16,007 bases of DNA from JBEKHI01 sp050012355 (GCA_050012355.1 JBEKHI010000232.1:1-16007); one strand, 5' to 3'; positions 5,761 through 13,206 are shown, numbered from the stretch's first letter. Program-made: numbers and translations. The notes: a model not told the origin generated them from the sequence alone.

Positions 5761-8700
5761 CCGGGGGCGCTGGCGCCCTCGAAGCTGGCTGCCGCCATGG
5801 TGCCGGAGTCGCCGCGCAGGCCGAAGGTGTAGTGGTACTGGCCGAGAACTGCGGGGTTGGTCAGGTCCAGCAGTGGCGCCACCGTGGTGGACAGCAGCTC
5901 CGTCCAGGCGCCGGTGCCGCCGGGCTGCACCCAGGAGGTGATCGTGTTACCCGACACCTCGAGGGCGAGCCGGTCACCCGCGCTCATCGTGACGTCCGCG
6001 CAGCAGTACGACTGGAACCCGCTGGGCTCGAGCACGCCGTTCTGCACCAGGTCGAAGCCGGACGTATGCGAGACGTTGTTGTACCAGGTCATCACGTAGT
6101 TCTCGGCGTTCTCGGCCAGCCCGACGAACACGCTGTCCTGGCTGGTGGCGTCGCCGAGGAACTTGGACGGCTGCACGACCGCGACCGATTCGTCCGATGC
6201 CGGGGAGGTTCCGCTCTGCAGCATGCCGAACCACTTCTGGCTCGCGCTGGCCTGAGCCGACCCGCCGCCGACGGTCCAGGTCGGCTCGATCTCCCCGGTC
6301 GAGGTGGTCACCGCCGGCTGGATCGGCGTGTAGTCCGACAGGTCGTCGCTGGTGAAGCTGTCGTTGACCCCCACGTCGGTGAACGGGGCGAGTGAGAACG
6401 CCACCTGGGCCCGCGCCTCGGCCTGGGTGACCTGCCCGGCGCCGAAGCTGGCGTACGCCCACATCGCGTACGTCTCGCCCGGCTGTGCGTCCGCCGCTGG
6501 CGTCACCGTCCAGCTCAGCTTCGCCGTGCCGCCCGGCCGCACCCGCCGGCCGGCCGCGGCGCCGACGGGAGCCGCTGTCCAGCCCGCGGGCAGGTCCAGG
6601 CTGACCGACCGCAGCGTCTGCGGCCGGTTCGACGCGTTGCTGAACGCGGCCGTCACCGTGCTCGGCTGGCCGGCCGTGACCGGCAGCGATTGCCCAGCGG
6701 GCGGACCGAGGGCTAGCCGGGCGGCGGTGCTCGACCAGGAACCGGCCTCGAGCTCGGTCACTCCGACGTAGGCTCCCGGCGGGTTGGTGAGCACGAGTCG
6801 GACCTGGCTGGTGGTGACCGTGGGGAACACCACCCGGTTCAGGTCGTTGCACGTCGGGGTGGCCGGGGTTCTGGTCTGATCGGGAATGTCGGCCCAGGCC
6901 GAGCCGGTCCAGTACTGGACCAGGTAGCCGGTCGTGTCCTGGATCCCGCCGCCGTCGCAGTAGGAGTAGTACCGGACCTCGTCGATCGGTATCGAGGCTC
7001 CTAGGTTCACGGCCAGGTCGTCGCTGGCGTTCGGTGACTCGTAGTTGGTCCAGCGGGTGTCGACCTCGGGGATCTCGTCGTACCAGACCTTGCCGTCGAC
7101 CGCGTTCCACGGGCTGTCGTCCGGCCAGGTGTAGGAGGCGGACGCCAGCGGGTAGCCGCTGCCCGTGGTGTTCACGGTGTCGTCGACGAAGGTGCTGCCC
7201 GGCTGCTGGACGGCGCCGGCCGCCGGGATCGTGATCGTCAGGTCGCGTACGGTCGGCGACCACGCCACCTGCCGCCCGTCCACGTACACGTGGAACCCGG
7301 GACCCTGGTGGTAGCGGTCGCCGGTCTGGTCGTACATCAACGTCACGTTGTGCCCGTGATAGGGGACGTTCTCCAGGACGAAGTAGCTCCACGAGGATGG
7401 CACCAGCGGCTTGATCACCAGCGTGTTTCCCGCTTGCGGGCGGAGCCCCATCAGGCCGGAGATCACCAGGTCGTTGAAGGTGGAGTGGTTGTAGTCCTCG
7501 CTGTGGTCGGTCGCGTCGTAGATCCAGAGCGGGCTGCTCGGGTCGTGCGCCTCGGCGACGTAAGGCGAGCCGTTCTTCATCTGGGTGTTGGCGTAGTCCT
7601 GCAGCAGCGTGTCGTAGTCGGCCGCGGTGATGTAGTCCTGCGACGGGTAGTCGTCGAGCAGGTTGGCCAGCCCGGTCAGCGTCTGCGACGTGGCGAACGG
7701 CCAGCTCGGACCGTCCCAGTGGCAGCAGCCGCCGTCGCCGGCGCCCGGCGTGTACGCGTTCTGCATGTACAGCGGGCTGCGCACCTCCAGGGTGGGAGGA
7801 CCGTAAGGGGTGTAGAAGCCCTGCGGGTTCATCAGCTGCGCCCACGCCACCGAGTCGCTGGCCTGCGGCATGTCGAAGTACCACGGCACGAACCCGGTCT
7901 CCTGCCGCTCATCGAGCTGGCTGAGGCTCGGGTTGCCCGGCAGCAGCACGTCGTCGAAGAACTGCTGGCTGTCTGACCACAGGTAACGCTGGACGCCCGC
8001 CTTGAGCGCGGCGGCCTTCGCCGCGAACTCGCGGGCCGTGCCGGTCTGATGCATCATGGTCGCCAGCTGGCTGATCACCTCGGCCGCGCCGTACTGGTAC
8101 GCGTTGATCGTGGGGCGCAGTGTCTGCACGCCGGCGTAGCTGTTGCTGCTGGCCAAGGCAGAGGCGGACTGCTCCATCGCGTCCCAGACCGGGAGCTGCC
8201 AGTACAGTCCGGTGGCTTGGTTGATGTGGCTGGACCAGCTGTTGTACTGGCTGATCAGGGCGGGCTCCATGGCCTCGAGCGAGGATATGTCGCCGGTGAC
8301 CAGCGCTTGCTCCCAGGCGGCGTAGACCAGCCAGTTGCTGTACTCATCGGCCCAGTCCGACGCGTAGGGGTCCTGGCTCTGCGATTCCAGGCCGGGGCCT
8401 TCGAGCCAGTACTGCAGGTCGCTGTCGTCGTAGGACTCATCGCGGACCCAGCGGCCCTCCATGATCTGGTGACCGGCGGCGGCGTCGATGCCGTTGAACG
8501 GCGCGGAGTAGCCGACGCCGTTCAGGAACTCGGTGAGGATCTGCCCGGTACCGGGCTGGGTTTCCTCCAGGTGTTCCTTCCACACTCGCCAGCGGTAGTA
8601 GTAGACGCTCTGGAGGGTCTGGTCGGGTACCGACAAGAACGGAATGTTGGCCTCGTACCAGCCGGGCTGGGACATCCCGGCCAGCAGCGAAGCATCGTCC

Positions 8701-8873
8701 AGGAAGTGAGTTCCGGGCCCGACGTCGGGGTAAGCGGAGGCGGGCGGTGGCTCAAGCCCGGTTTGCGCTGGCCGGGTCGACGCGCCAACGCCGGAGACCC
8801 CCCCGGTGAGCAGCAAAACTGGAACGGCGACGGCCAGAACGGCCCTGGCAACCCGATACATACCGCGGCGCAT
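5757..8873 (-). CDS. Secreted multidomain glycoside hydrolase (MGH1/GH63-like catalytic domain with discoidin and NEW3 domains)
   Basis: This 1038-residue exported enzyme has a Sec-type signal peptide (MRRGMYRVARAVLAVAVPVLLLTGG..., cleavage near residue 31). It is followed by an (alpha/alpha)-barrel-like catalytic region (about 45-550). The block CCHWDGPSWPFATSQTLTGLANLL (Asp387 a candidate acid) and DHSEDYNHSTFNDLVISGLMGLRP resemble MGH1/GH63-type hydrolases. Next come an F5/8 type C (discoidin, CBM32-like) domain (about 560-715), a NEW3-like domain (about 720-815) and a C-terminal concanavalin-like beta domain (about 835-1036). It probably cleaves a plant or microbial glycan outside the cell; the substrate cannot be read from the sequence. 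The start at 8873 is set by a strong SD, AGGAG, 7 nt upstream, and by the signal peptide. The 3' end overlaps the LuxR-family gene by 4 bp. Confidence 0.85.
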   Translation of the reverse strand: MRRGMYRVARAVLAVAVPVLLLTGGVSGVGASTRPAQTGLEPPPASAYPDVGPGTHFLDDASLLAGMSQPGWYEANIPFLSVPDQTLQSVYYYRWRVWKEHLEETQPGTGQILTEFLNGVGYSAPFNGIDAAAGHQIMEGRWVRDESYDDSDLQYWLEGPGLESQSQDPYASDWADEYSNWLVYAAWEQALVTGDISSLEAMEPALISQYNSWSSHINQATGLYWQLPVWDAMEQSASALASSNSYAGVQTLRPTINAYQYGAAEVISQLATMMHQTGTAREFAAKAAALKAGVQRYLWSDSQQFFDDVLLPGNPSLSQLDERQETGFVPWYFDMPQASDSVAWAQLMNPQGFYTPYGPPTLEVRSPLYMQNAYTPGAGDGGCCHWDGPSWPFATSQTLTGLANLLDDYPSQDYITAADYDTLLQDYANTQMKNGSPYVAEAHDPSSPLWIYDATDHSEDYNHSTFNDLVISGLMGLRPQAGNTLVIKPLVPSSWSYFVLENVPYHGHNVTLMYDQTGDRYHQGPGFHVYVDGRQVAWSPTVRDLTITIPAAGAVQQPGSTFVDDTVNTTGSGYPLASASYTWPDDSPWNAVDGKVWYDEIPEVDTRWTNYESPNASDDLAVNLGASIPIDEVRYYSYCDGGGIQDTTGYLVQYWTGSAWADIPDQTRTPATPTCNDLNRVVFPTVTTSQVRLVLTNPPGAYVGVTELEAGSWSSTAARLALGPPAGQSLPVTAGQPSTVTAAFSNASNRPQTLRSVSLDLPAGWTAAPVGAAAGRRVRPGGTAKLSWTVTPAADAQPGETYAMWAYASFGAGQVTQAEARAQVAFSLAPFTDVGVNDSFTSDDLSDYTPIQPAVTTSTGEIEPTWTVGGGSAQASASQKWFGMLQSGTSPASDESVAVVQPSKFLGDATSQDSVFVGLAENAENYVMTWYNNVSHTSGFDLVQNGVLEPSGFQSYCCADVTMSAGDRLALEVSGNTITSWVQPGGTGAWTELLSTTVAPLLDLTNPAVLGQYHYTFGLRGDSGTMAAASFEGASAPG

Positions 8874-8923
8874 AGACCCTCTCCTGTCAGCTTCCCTCAC
8901 TTTCTGACTCTCATCTTTGTGTG

Positions 8924-8936
8924 ATCTTGTCAAGAT
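8924..8936 (-). promoter_or_regulatory. Palindromic operator overlapping a TTGACA -35 upstream of the hydrolase
   Basis: ATCTTG-T-CAAGAT is a perfect 6+1+6 palindrome in the 83-bp gap before the hydrolase start. On the minus strand TTGACA (8933-8928), a perfect -35 hexamer, overlaps it, about 55 nt before the ATG. No convincing -10 follows at 16-18 bp; the region is AT-richer than its surroundings. A repressor bound here would block the -35, which fits sugar-controlled expression, but the regulator is unknown. Confidence 0.4.
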
Positions 8937-8956
8937 ATGGCGGCCAACGAAGCTGC

Positions 8957-9445
8957 TCAGTCGCGTCGTGCCCCTCGCGGCCAGATGATGCGTACCGGCG
9001 TGCCGAGCTGGCGGGCGTAGGCCACCACGTCGGCGGTTCCGCCGTAGCCGCGCGCGGGCTCGCCATCCCATACCGCGAAGAGTTCATCGACGTCGGCGAG
9101 CATGAGTTCGCTCGCCGCCATGTGAGCCTCGGGCGTTGACTCGGCGAACGGCAGGCGACGGGTCGCCGCCGCTTGGGCCAGCAACCTGTCGAATACGGGC
9201 AGTGCGTGCGGGGGGAGCGCGTCACGGTAGTCGGCCGCCGCGATGACCACTTCGAGCGCGCCGCCCGCTTCGGTGACCGCGAGGGCGAAGATCTGATCCG
9301 CCCCGTCGGCGAGACACGATATGCCGGTGACGTCCGGCGCGTATTCGGACAATGCGGCACGGATCGCCGCGTCGACCAGGTCGGCCGTACTGGAAGGCAG
9401 ACCGCGATGACCGGAGATAGCGACGCGTCGCGTGCGTGCCCTCAT
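8957..9445 (-). CDS. SLOG-like Rossmannoid protein of unknown function
   Basis: The 162-residue protein begins with a beta strand and a turn, RVAISGHRGLP (residues 7-17). It then has GISCLADGADQIFA (41-54) and ends with AVWDGEPARGYGGTADVVAYAR (124-145). This pattern (N-terminal GxRG after strand 1, a mid SxLAxGAD, and a C-terminal GGT before a helix) is that of the SLOG/LOG/DprA Rossmannoid superfamily, which binds nucleotides or their derivatives. No catalytic claim can be made. The start at 9445 has no SD, but TAAACT ends 7 nt upstream, so it is probably leaderless. It is divergent from the methyltransferase, and the hydrolase lies 83 bp downstream on the same strand behind its own promoter-like region. 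Confidence 0.7.
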   Translation of the reverse strand: MRARTRRVAISGHRGLPSSTADLVDAAIRAALSEYAPDVTGISCLADGADQIFALAVTEAGGALEVVIAAADYRDALPPHALPVFDRLLAQAAATRRLPFAESTPEAHMAASELMLADVDELFAVWDGEPARGYGGTADVVAYARQLGTPVRIIWPRGARRD

Positions 9446-9452
9446 GTCCGCA

Positions 9453-9458
9453 AGTTTA
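9453..9458 (-). promoter_or_regulatory. Putative -10 box for leaderless SLOG gene
   Basis: TAAACT on the minus strand fits TANNNT and ends 7 nt before the ATG at 9445. There is no SD in between. It shares the 78-bp divergent gap with the methyltransferase promoter. Confidence 0.4.
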
Positions 9459-9511
9459 TGGAGGGGTTACGGGGCGGTGGGCGGGTGCACCAACCAGGAA
9501 CGGTCAGGGGC

Positions 9512-9517
9512 GATACT
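9512..9517 (+). promoter_or_regulatory. Putative -10 box for leaderless methyltransferase gene
   Basis: GATACT ends 6 nt before the ATG at 9524, with only AACCGG in between and no SD. The first base departs from TANNNT, as it does at the LuxR-family gene (GATAAT). Confidence 0.35.
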
Positions 9518-9523
9518 AACCGG

Positions 9524-10198
9524 ATGGGTATGTACCGCACACGGGTCCTGCCACGCATCACGAACCTGGTGATGAAGAGTGAGGACCACGTGCCGATCCG
9601 GCGGCGGGTGTGCGAAGGGCTGTCCGGTGAAGTGGTGGAGATCGGGTTCGGCTCCGGGCTGAACGTGCCGTTTTACCCGGCCTCGGTGGTCCGGGTCCGT
9701 GCTATTGACCCGGCCACGCTCGGCCAGCGGCTCGCGGCGGCGCGGCTGTCGGCATCCCGCATACCGGTTGAGTTCGCCGGTCTCGACGGGCAGTCGCTCC
9801 CTATCGAGTCCGAGAGCGCCGACCATGTGCTGTCCACCTGGACGCTGTGCACGATCCCGGACGTGCCGCGCGCCCTCGCCGAGGTGCGCCGGGTGCTCCG
9901 CCCCGGCGGGGAACTGCATTTCGTCGAGCACGGCCTGTCCCCGGACCCCAGCGTCGCCGCGTGGCAGCACCGGCTCAACCCGCTGCATCGAATGATCTTC
10001 GGCGGCTGCCACCTAGACCGCCCGATCCTCGCGCTCCTCGACTCCTCCGGCCTCCGCGTCGACCAGCTGGACCACTACTACGTCCCCGGCCTGAAGGTAC
10101 TGGGCTACACCTCCGAGGGCCTAGCGACAAAGACCGGCTTACCCCCCGCCCTGTTTGGTGCGATGTCGCCCGATTGCGCCGCCCGGCGGCTCCGGTGA
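9524..10198 (+). CDS. Class I SAM-dependent methyltransferase (Methyltransf_11 / METTL7-like)
   Basis: This 224-residue Rossmann-fold methyltransferase has motif I VVEIGFGSGLNVPFY (residues 37-51). An acidic residue at the end of strand 2 follows (AIDPA, Asp62), then SADHVLSTWTLCTIPD (98-113) and the LRPGGELHFVEHG post-motif (126-137). The layout, with FGGCHLDRP and a terminal Y-x-EG-x-ATK, resembles the small METTL7/phospholipid-methyltransferase-like group; the substrate is unknown. The ATG at 9524 is chosen because MGMYRTRVLPRITNLVMKSEDHVPIRR starts the family homology, although the frame is open from 9173. About 21 residues follow the usual end (GLATK), and the stop TGA lies inside the palindromic repeat. 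The element may therefore have replaced the original stop. Confidence 0.88.
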   Translation: MGMYRTRVLPRITNLVMKSEDHVPIRRRVCEGLSGEVVEIGFGSGLNVPFYPASVVRVRAIDPATLGQRLAAARLSASRIPVEFAGLDGQSLPIESESADHVLSTWTLCTIPDVPRALAEVRRVLRPGGELHFVEHGLSPDPSVAAWQHRLNPLHRMIFGGCHLDRPILALLDSSGLRVDQLDHYYVPGLKVLGYTSEGLATKTGLPPALFGAMSPDCAARRLR

Positions 10199-10260
10199 TC
10201 ATGGTCAGTGCCGCACCAGCCATCAAAGAGTGTGGTTAATGCAGCACCAACCATGATCAC
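10195..10260 (-). repeat. Palindromic intergenic repeat, copy B (REP/MITE-like), strand-asymmetric hairpin
   Basis: Two 27-nt arms (10195-10221 and 10234-10260) flank a 12-nt loop, and both outer ends read GTGATCATGG inward. As DNA, 21 of 27 arm positions are complementary. In minus-strand RNA five of the six mismatches become G-U pairs, so 26 of 27 positions pair. In plus-strand RNA the same positions are A-C mismatches. It is homologous to copy A in opposite orientation. It lies between the convergent methyltransferase and Gfo/Idh genes, starts 23 bp past the end of the latter, and contains the methyltransferase stop. It could act as a terminator or 3' stabiliser for the minus-strand operon. 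Confidence 0.8.
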
Positions 10261-10283
10261 CGTGCGCGGGTGCCGTTGGCCTG

Positions 10284-11264
10284 TCAGGTGGCGCCGCGTG
10301 GCGGGAGGGCGGCGGCGCGGTAGCAACTGTCGATTAGGTGCAGGGTGGCGACGGCGTTTTGCGGGCTGGTGGGGATGGGGACGCGGCTGGTGATCGCGGC
10401 GGCGAAGGCGCGTAGCTGCCAGGTGTAGGTTGTGTCGCCGCCGCCGGGGATCTCGGTGGGCGCCCCCGAGCCGTCCTTGGCGACGAGCAGGCGACCGTCG
10501 TGGGCGCGGATGAAGTCGCTGAGCCACAGCTGGCCGTTCTCGCCGATGACGTGCAGGTCGGCGCGGAACTCGCCGTCACGGGTGAACGCCGATTCGAACC
10601 AGGCGGTGCCCCCGCCGGGCAGCGACAGCCGGGCGGCCATCGCGAGGTCCACGTCGGCCGGGTCTTCGTCGGCGAGCGCCGCCTCGACCGTCGGCTCGCC
10701 GCCCGCGAGCAGCCGGATGCAGTCGAGCGCGTAGCATCCGCCGTCCATCAGCGCGCCGCCGCCCAGCCGGTAGTCGTACCGGATGTCCGCCGGGCTGGCG
10801 ATGGTGAACGAGGTCCAGCATTGGATACGGCGTACCGGGCCGATGGCCGCGGCTTCCTCGCTGAGCCGGGTGATCAGCGGGTGGTACCTATAGTGCATTG
10901 CTTCCATAACGACGAGCCCGGATTCCTTAGCGGCCGCCGCGACGTCGGCCGCTTCGGCGGCGTTGGACGCGAACGGCTTCTCGCACAGCACGTGCTTGCC
11001 CGCCGCGATCGCCTTGAGCGTCCACGGCGCGTGCAGCGAATTGGGCAGCGGGTTGTACACCGCGTCGATCTCCGGATCGGCGAGCATCTCGTCGTAGGAG
11101 CCGTACGCCTGGGGGATGCCGTGCTCGGCGGCGTACCCGGACGCCCGGGCCAGATCCCGCGCGGCGACGCCGCTGACCGTCGCTTCGGGGACTGGTGTGG
11201 CAGCCTCGATCAGCGCGGGTACCGCGATGCGGGCGGTGCCGAGGATCCCGATCCGCACCGTCAT
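10284..11264 (-). CDS. Gfo/Idh/MocA-family NAD(P)-dependent oxidoreductase
   Basis: This 326-residue dehydrogenase has an N-terminal Rossmann domain. The dinucleotide motif is IGILGTARIAVPAL (residues 5-18) and the family-defining EKP is at 95-97 (HVLCEKPFAS). The C-terminal alpha/beta domain includes YRYHP (125-129) and GGGALMDGGCYALDCIR (168-184). These resemble dimeric dihydrodiol dehydrogenase and glucose-fructose oxidoreductase relatives. It probably oxidises or reduces a sugar or polyol; the substrate is not evident. The ATG overlaps the TGA of the upstream luciferase-like gene (ATGA, 4 bp), so the two are translationally coupled. The operon ends here, followed by the copy B hairpin. 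Confidence 0.92.
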   Translation of the reverse strand: MTVRIGILGTARIAVPALIEAATPVPEATVSGVAARDLARASGYAAEHGIPQAYGSYDEMLADPEIDAVYNPLPNSLHAPWTLKAIAAGKHVLCEKPFASNAAEAADVAAAAKESGLVVMEAMHYRYHPLITRLSEEAAAIGPVRRIQCWTSFTIASPADIRYDYRLGGGALMDGGCYALDCIRLLAGGEPTVEAALADEDPADVDLAMAARLSLPGGGTAWFESAFTRDGEFRADLHVIGENGQLWLSDFIRAHDGRLLVAKDGSGAPTEIPGGGDTTYTWQLRAFAAAITSRVPIPTSPQNAVATLHLIDSCYRAAALPPRGAT

Positions 11265-12172
11265 GGCACCAGGGCCTCGATGATCTCGGCGGCGCGCTCG
11301 GTCGCCGCCTTCGGGTCGGCGTCGGGGGCGCCGATCTCCGGATCCCAGTTCAGGTCGTAGAACAGCTCGGTCACGCCGCGGGTGCCGAGCCACGCCGTGT
11401 CGGCCCGGATCTGCTCGTAGCTGCCCGACAGCAGCAGCCGCTCACCGGTCTCCGGCGACAGCACCGGCTCGCCCGCGCGGACGACGCCACGGCAGACGAT
11501 CCGCAGCGGCCCGCGGCCGGCCGCGGCCGCCTTGTCCTGGATGATCGCCGCGGCCGCTTGCATCTGCCGCAGGTCGGCGCGGCTGGAGGTCACCCAGCCA
11601 TCGGCGATACGCGCCGCCCGGTCCATCGCCGGGGCCGACATCCCGCCGAGCAGGATCGGGGGACCTGGACGCTGCACTGGCGACGGGGCCTGACGCCCGG
11701 CCGGGATCTCGTAGAACTCACCATGGAAATCGTCGTTATGGCCAGACCAAAGCGCGCGAAGTACGGTGAGGTACTCCTCGGTACGGGCCCCGCGGCGGGC
11801 GGTGATGGCGCCGGAGGCGGTGAATTCCTCGGGCAGCCAGCCGATGCCCAGGCCCAGGTCGACCCGGCCACCGGAGATCACGTCCAGCGTCGCGACCTGC
11901 TTGGCCAGGTAGAGCGGGGTGACGAACGGCAGGTTGACCACCGCGATCGACAGCCGCACGCTGGAGGTGGCCGCTGCCACGTAACTGAGCGCGACCAGCG
12001 GATCGAGGACGCTCTGGTAGACCGGCTCCATGGTCCGGCTATCCGGCACGAGCAGCCGCTGCAGGGTCCACAGCGAGTCGTAGCCCAGCCGTTCCGCCTG
12101 ACCGCCGAACCCGGTGAGGTTGGCGGCGGTGGCCCATGCCCCGGCGACCGGGGCGCCCAATCCGATGCGCAT
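11261..12172 (-). CDS. Luciferase-like (LLM class) F420/FMN-dependent oxidoreductase
   Basis: The 303-residue protein has the bacterial-luciferase TIM-barrel pattern: MRIGLGAPVAG at the start, the AERLGYDSLWTLQRL segment, VRLSIAVVNLPFVTPLYLAKQVATLDVIS, and the hallmark GGRVDLGLGIGWLPEEFTASG (101-121). PPILLGGMSAPAMDRAARIADGWV follows. In actinobacteria such proteins usually use coenzyme F420, but FMN cannot be excluded. The substrate is unknown. The ATG at 12172 has no SD; TAGGGT ends 6 nt upstream. It forms a two-gene operon with the coupled Gfo/Idh dehydrogenase and is divergent from the MmcQ/YjbR gene across 44 bp. Confidence 0.9.
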   Translation of the reverse strand: MRIGLGAPVAGAWATAANLTGFGGQAERLGYDSLWTLQRLLVPDSRTMEPVYQSVLDPLVALSYVAAATSSVRLSIAVVNLPFVTPLYLAKQVATLDVISGGRVDLGLGIGWLPEEFTASGAITARRGARTEEYLTVLRALWSGHNDDFHGEFYEIPAGRQAPSPVQRPGPPILLGGMSAPAMDRAARIADGWVTSSRADLRQMQAAAAIIQDKAAAAGRGPLRIVCRGVVRAGEPVLSPETGERLLLSGSYEQIRADTAWLGTRGVTELFYDLNWDPEIGAPDADPKAATERAAEIIEALVP

Positions 12173-12178
12173 GGACCA

Positions 12179-12184
12179 ACCCTA
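12179..12184 (-). promoter_or_regulatory. Putative -10 box for leaderless luciferase-like gene
   Basis: TAGGGT on the minus strand fits TANNNT and ends 6 nt before the ATG at 12172. It shares a 44-bp divergent gap with a plus-strand box at 12205, so the two promoters must compete for space. Confidence 0.4.
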
Positions 12185-12204
12185 ATAGGGGCCGGTCAGG
12201 TGGG

Positions 12205-12210
12205 TATGGT
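12205..12210 (+). promoter_or_regulatory. Putative -10 box for leaderless MmcQ/YjbR gene
   Basis: TATGGT fits TANNNT and ends 6 nt before the ATG at 12217. The intervening CGGGGA is too close to the ATG to be a normal SD. Confidence 0.4.
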
Positions 12211-12216
12211 CGGGGA

Positions 12217-12564
12217 ATGGATCTCGCCGAGCGGGTGCGCCAGATCTGCGCGCCGCTGCCTGAGGTGACCGAGCGGCCCAGCCACGGCACGCCGACCTGG
12301 TTCGTCGCCGGCAAGACGTTTGTCACGGTCTGGGCGGATGGGCACCACGACAACCGGTTCCCGCATCTGTGGTGCGCTGCCCCGGCGGGCGCCCAGCCAG
12401 AGCTGATCGCGGCCGACCCTGACCGGTTCTTCCGCCCGCCGTACGTCGGTCATCGTGGCTGGATCGGCGTGCGCCTCGACCGCGACCCGGACTGGCGGGA
12501 GATCGCCGAGATCTGCGAGGATGCGTACCGGAGCATCGCCCCGCAACGCCTGACTGGAGGCTAG
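12217..12564 (+). CDS. MmcQ/YjbR family protein (double wing DNA-binding fold)
   Basis: This 115-residue protein belongs to the MmcQ/YjbR (CyaY-like) family. The signs are VRQICAPLPEVTERPSHGTPTWFVAGKTFVTVW near the start, a central RFPHLWCAAPAGAQPELIAADPDRFFRPPYVGHRGWIGVRLD, and a final WREIAEICEDAYRSIAP helix. The fold is described as a possible DNA-binding domain, but the biochemical role of the family is not established. The start at 12217 matches the family length; an upstream in-frame ATG at 12136 overlaps the divergent gene. The next gene follows after 3 bp, so they form an operon. Confidence 0.88.
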   Translation: MDLAERVRQICAPLPEVTERPSHGTPTWFVAGKTFVTVWADGHHDNRFPHLWCAAPAGAQPELIAADPDRFFRPPYVGHRGWIGVRLDRDPDWREIAEICEDAYRSIAPQRLTGG

Positions 12565-12567
12565 ATC

Positions 12568-13206
12568 ATGCTGCCCGATCTCCCGTTCGAGTTGACTCCT
12601 GACGGCGCGCCACCGTGCGAAGCCCGGCTGGACGGCGAGACGCTGCACCTGGTCGCGGGGGCGAAAACCGACATGTTCGTCGATCCGGGGACCGCGCCTG
12701 GTGAGCCGGGAGGTGGGTCGGGGCCGGTTGGTTGGGGAGATAGAGCACCGGACGCCGGGCGGCTGGTCGGGATCCCGCCGGAGGGGGATTTCCGGTTTTC
12801 CGCGCGGGTGACCCCGGAGTTCGGCGCGGTCTTCGACGCCGGGGTGCTGCTGGTCTACGCGGGCGAGCGGCACTGGGCGAAGCTGTGCTACGAGTACTCG
12901 CCGCAGCAGACCCCGACGGCGGTGTCGGTAGTGACTCGAGGCACCTCCGACGACTGCAACTCGTTCGAGACCGGCGGCGGGCCGCTGTGGCTGCGGATCA
13001 CCAGGATCGGACCGGCGTGGGCGTTCCACGCCTCGCTTGACGGGGCCTACTGGCGGATGCTGCGCTACTTCGCGCTTGGCGCGAGCAGCGGTCCGGTGCC
13101 GATCGGCCTGATGCCGCAGTCGCCGACCGGGTCCGGTTGCGCGGTGACGTTCGACCAGATCGAATTCACCCCTGGCGCGCCCGCTGACCTGCGAGATGGG
13201 AGCTGA
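12568..13206 (+). CDS. DUF1349 domain protein (concanavalin-like fold)
   Basis: The 212-residue protein has the DUF1349 pattern: FRFSARVTPEFGAVFDAGVLLVYAGERHWAKLCYEYSP, a VVTRGTSDDCNSF segment, LWLRITRIGPAWAFHASLDGAYWRMLRYFAL, and a closing GLMPQSPTGSGCAVTFDQIEF. The domain is a beta-sandwich of the concanavalin/glucanase type and may bind carbohydrate; no catalytic role is established. There is no signal peptide, so it is cytoplasmic. The ATG at 12568 has a clear SD (GGAGG, 12556-12560) lying in the end of the preceding gene, which indicates co-translation. A glycine- and proline-rich loop at about residues 40-58 interrupts the domain. Its last 41 bp overlap the end of the convergent oxidase gene. 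Confidence 0.88.
   Translation: MLPDLPFELTPDGAPPCEARLDGETLHLVAGAKTDMFVDPGTAPGEPGGGSGPVGWGDRAPDAGRLVGIPPEGDFRFSARVTPEFGAVFDAGVLLVYAGERHWAKLCYEYSPQQTPTAVSVVTRGTSDDCNSFETGGGPLWLRITRIGPAWAFHASLDGAYWRMLRYFALGASSGPVPIGLMPQSPTGSGCAVTFDQIEFTPGAPADLRDGS

Noticed and set aside
5974..7884. A 636-codon minus-strand frame within the hydrolase gene
   Set aside because: It is the same strand in an alternative frame of the hydrolase. The hydrolase frame has the signal peptide and the recognised domains.
9481..9500. TGCACCAACCAGG upstream of the methyltransferase, resembling the repeat core
   Set aside because: Only about 10-11 bases match, with none of the GTGATCATGG terminus, so I treat it as chance.
9173..9523. 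Upstream N-terminal extension of the methyltransferase
   Set aside because: The frame is open, but it is antisense to the SLOG gene. The methyltransferase homology and the -10 box both point to the start at 9524.
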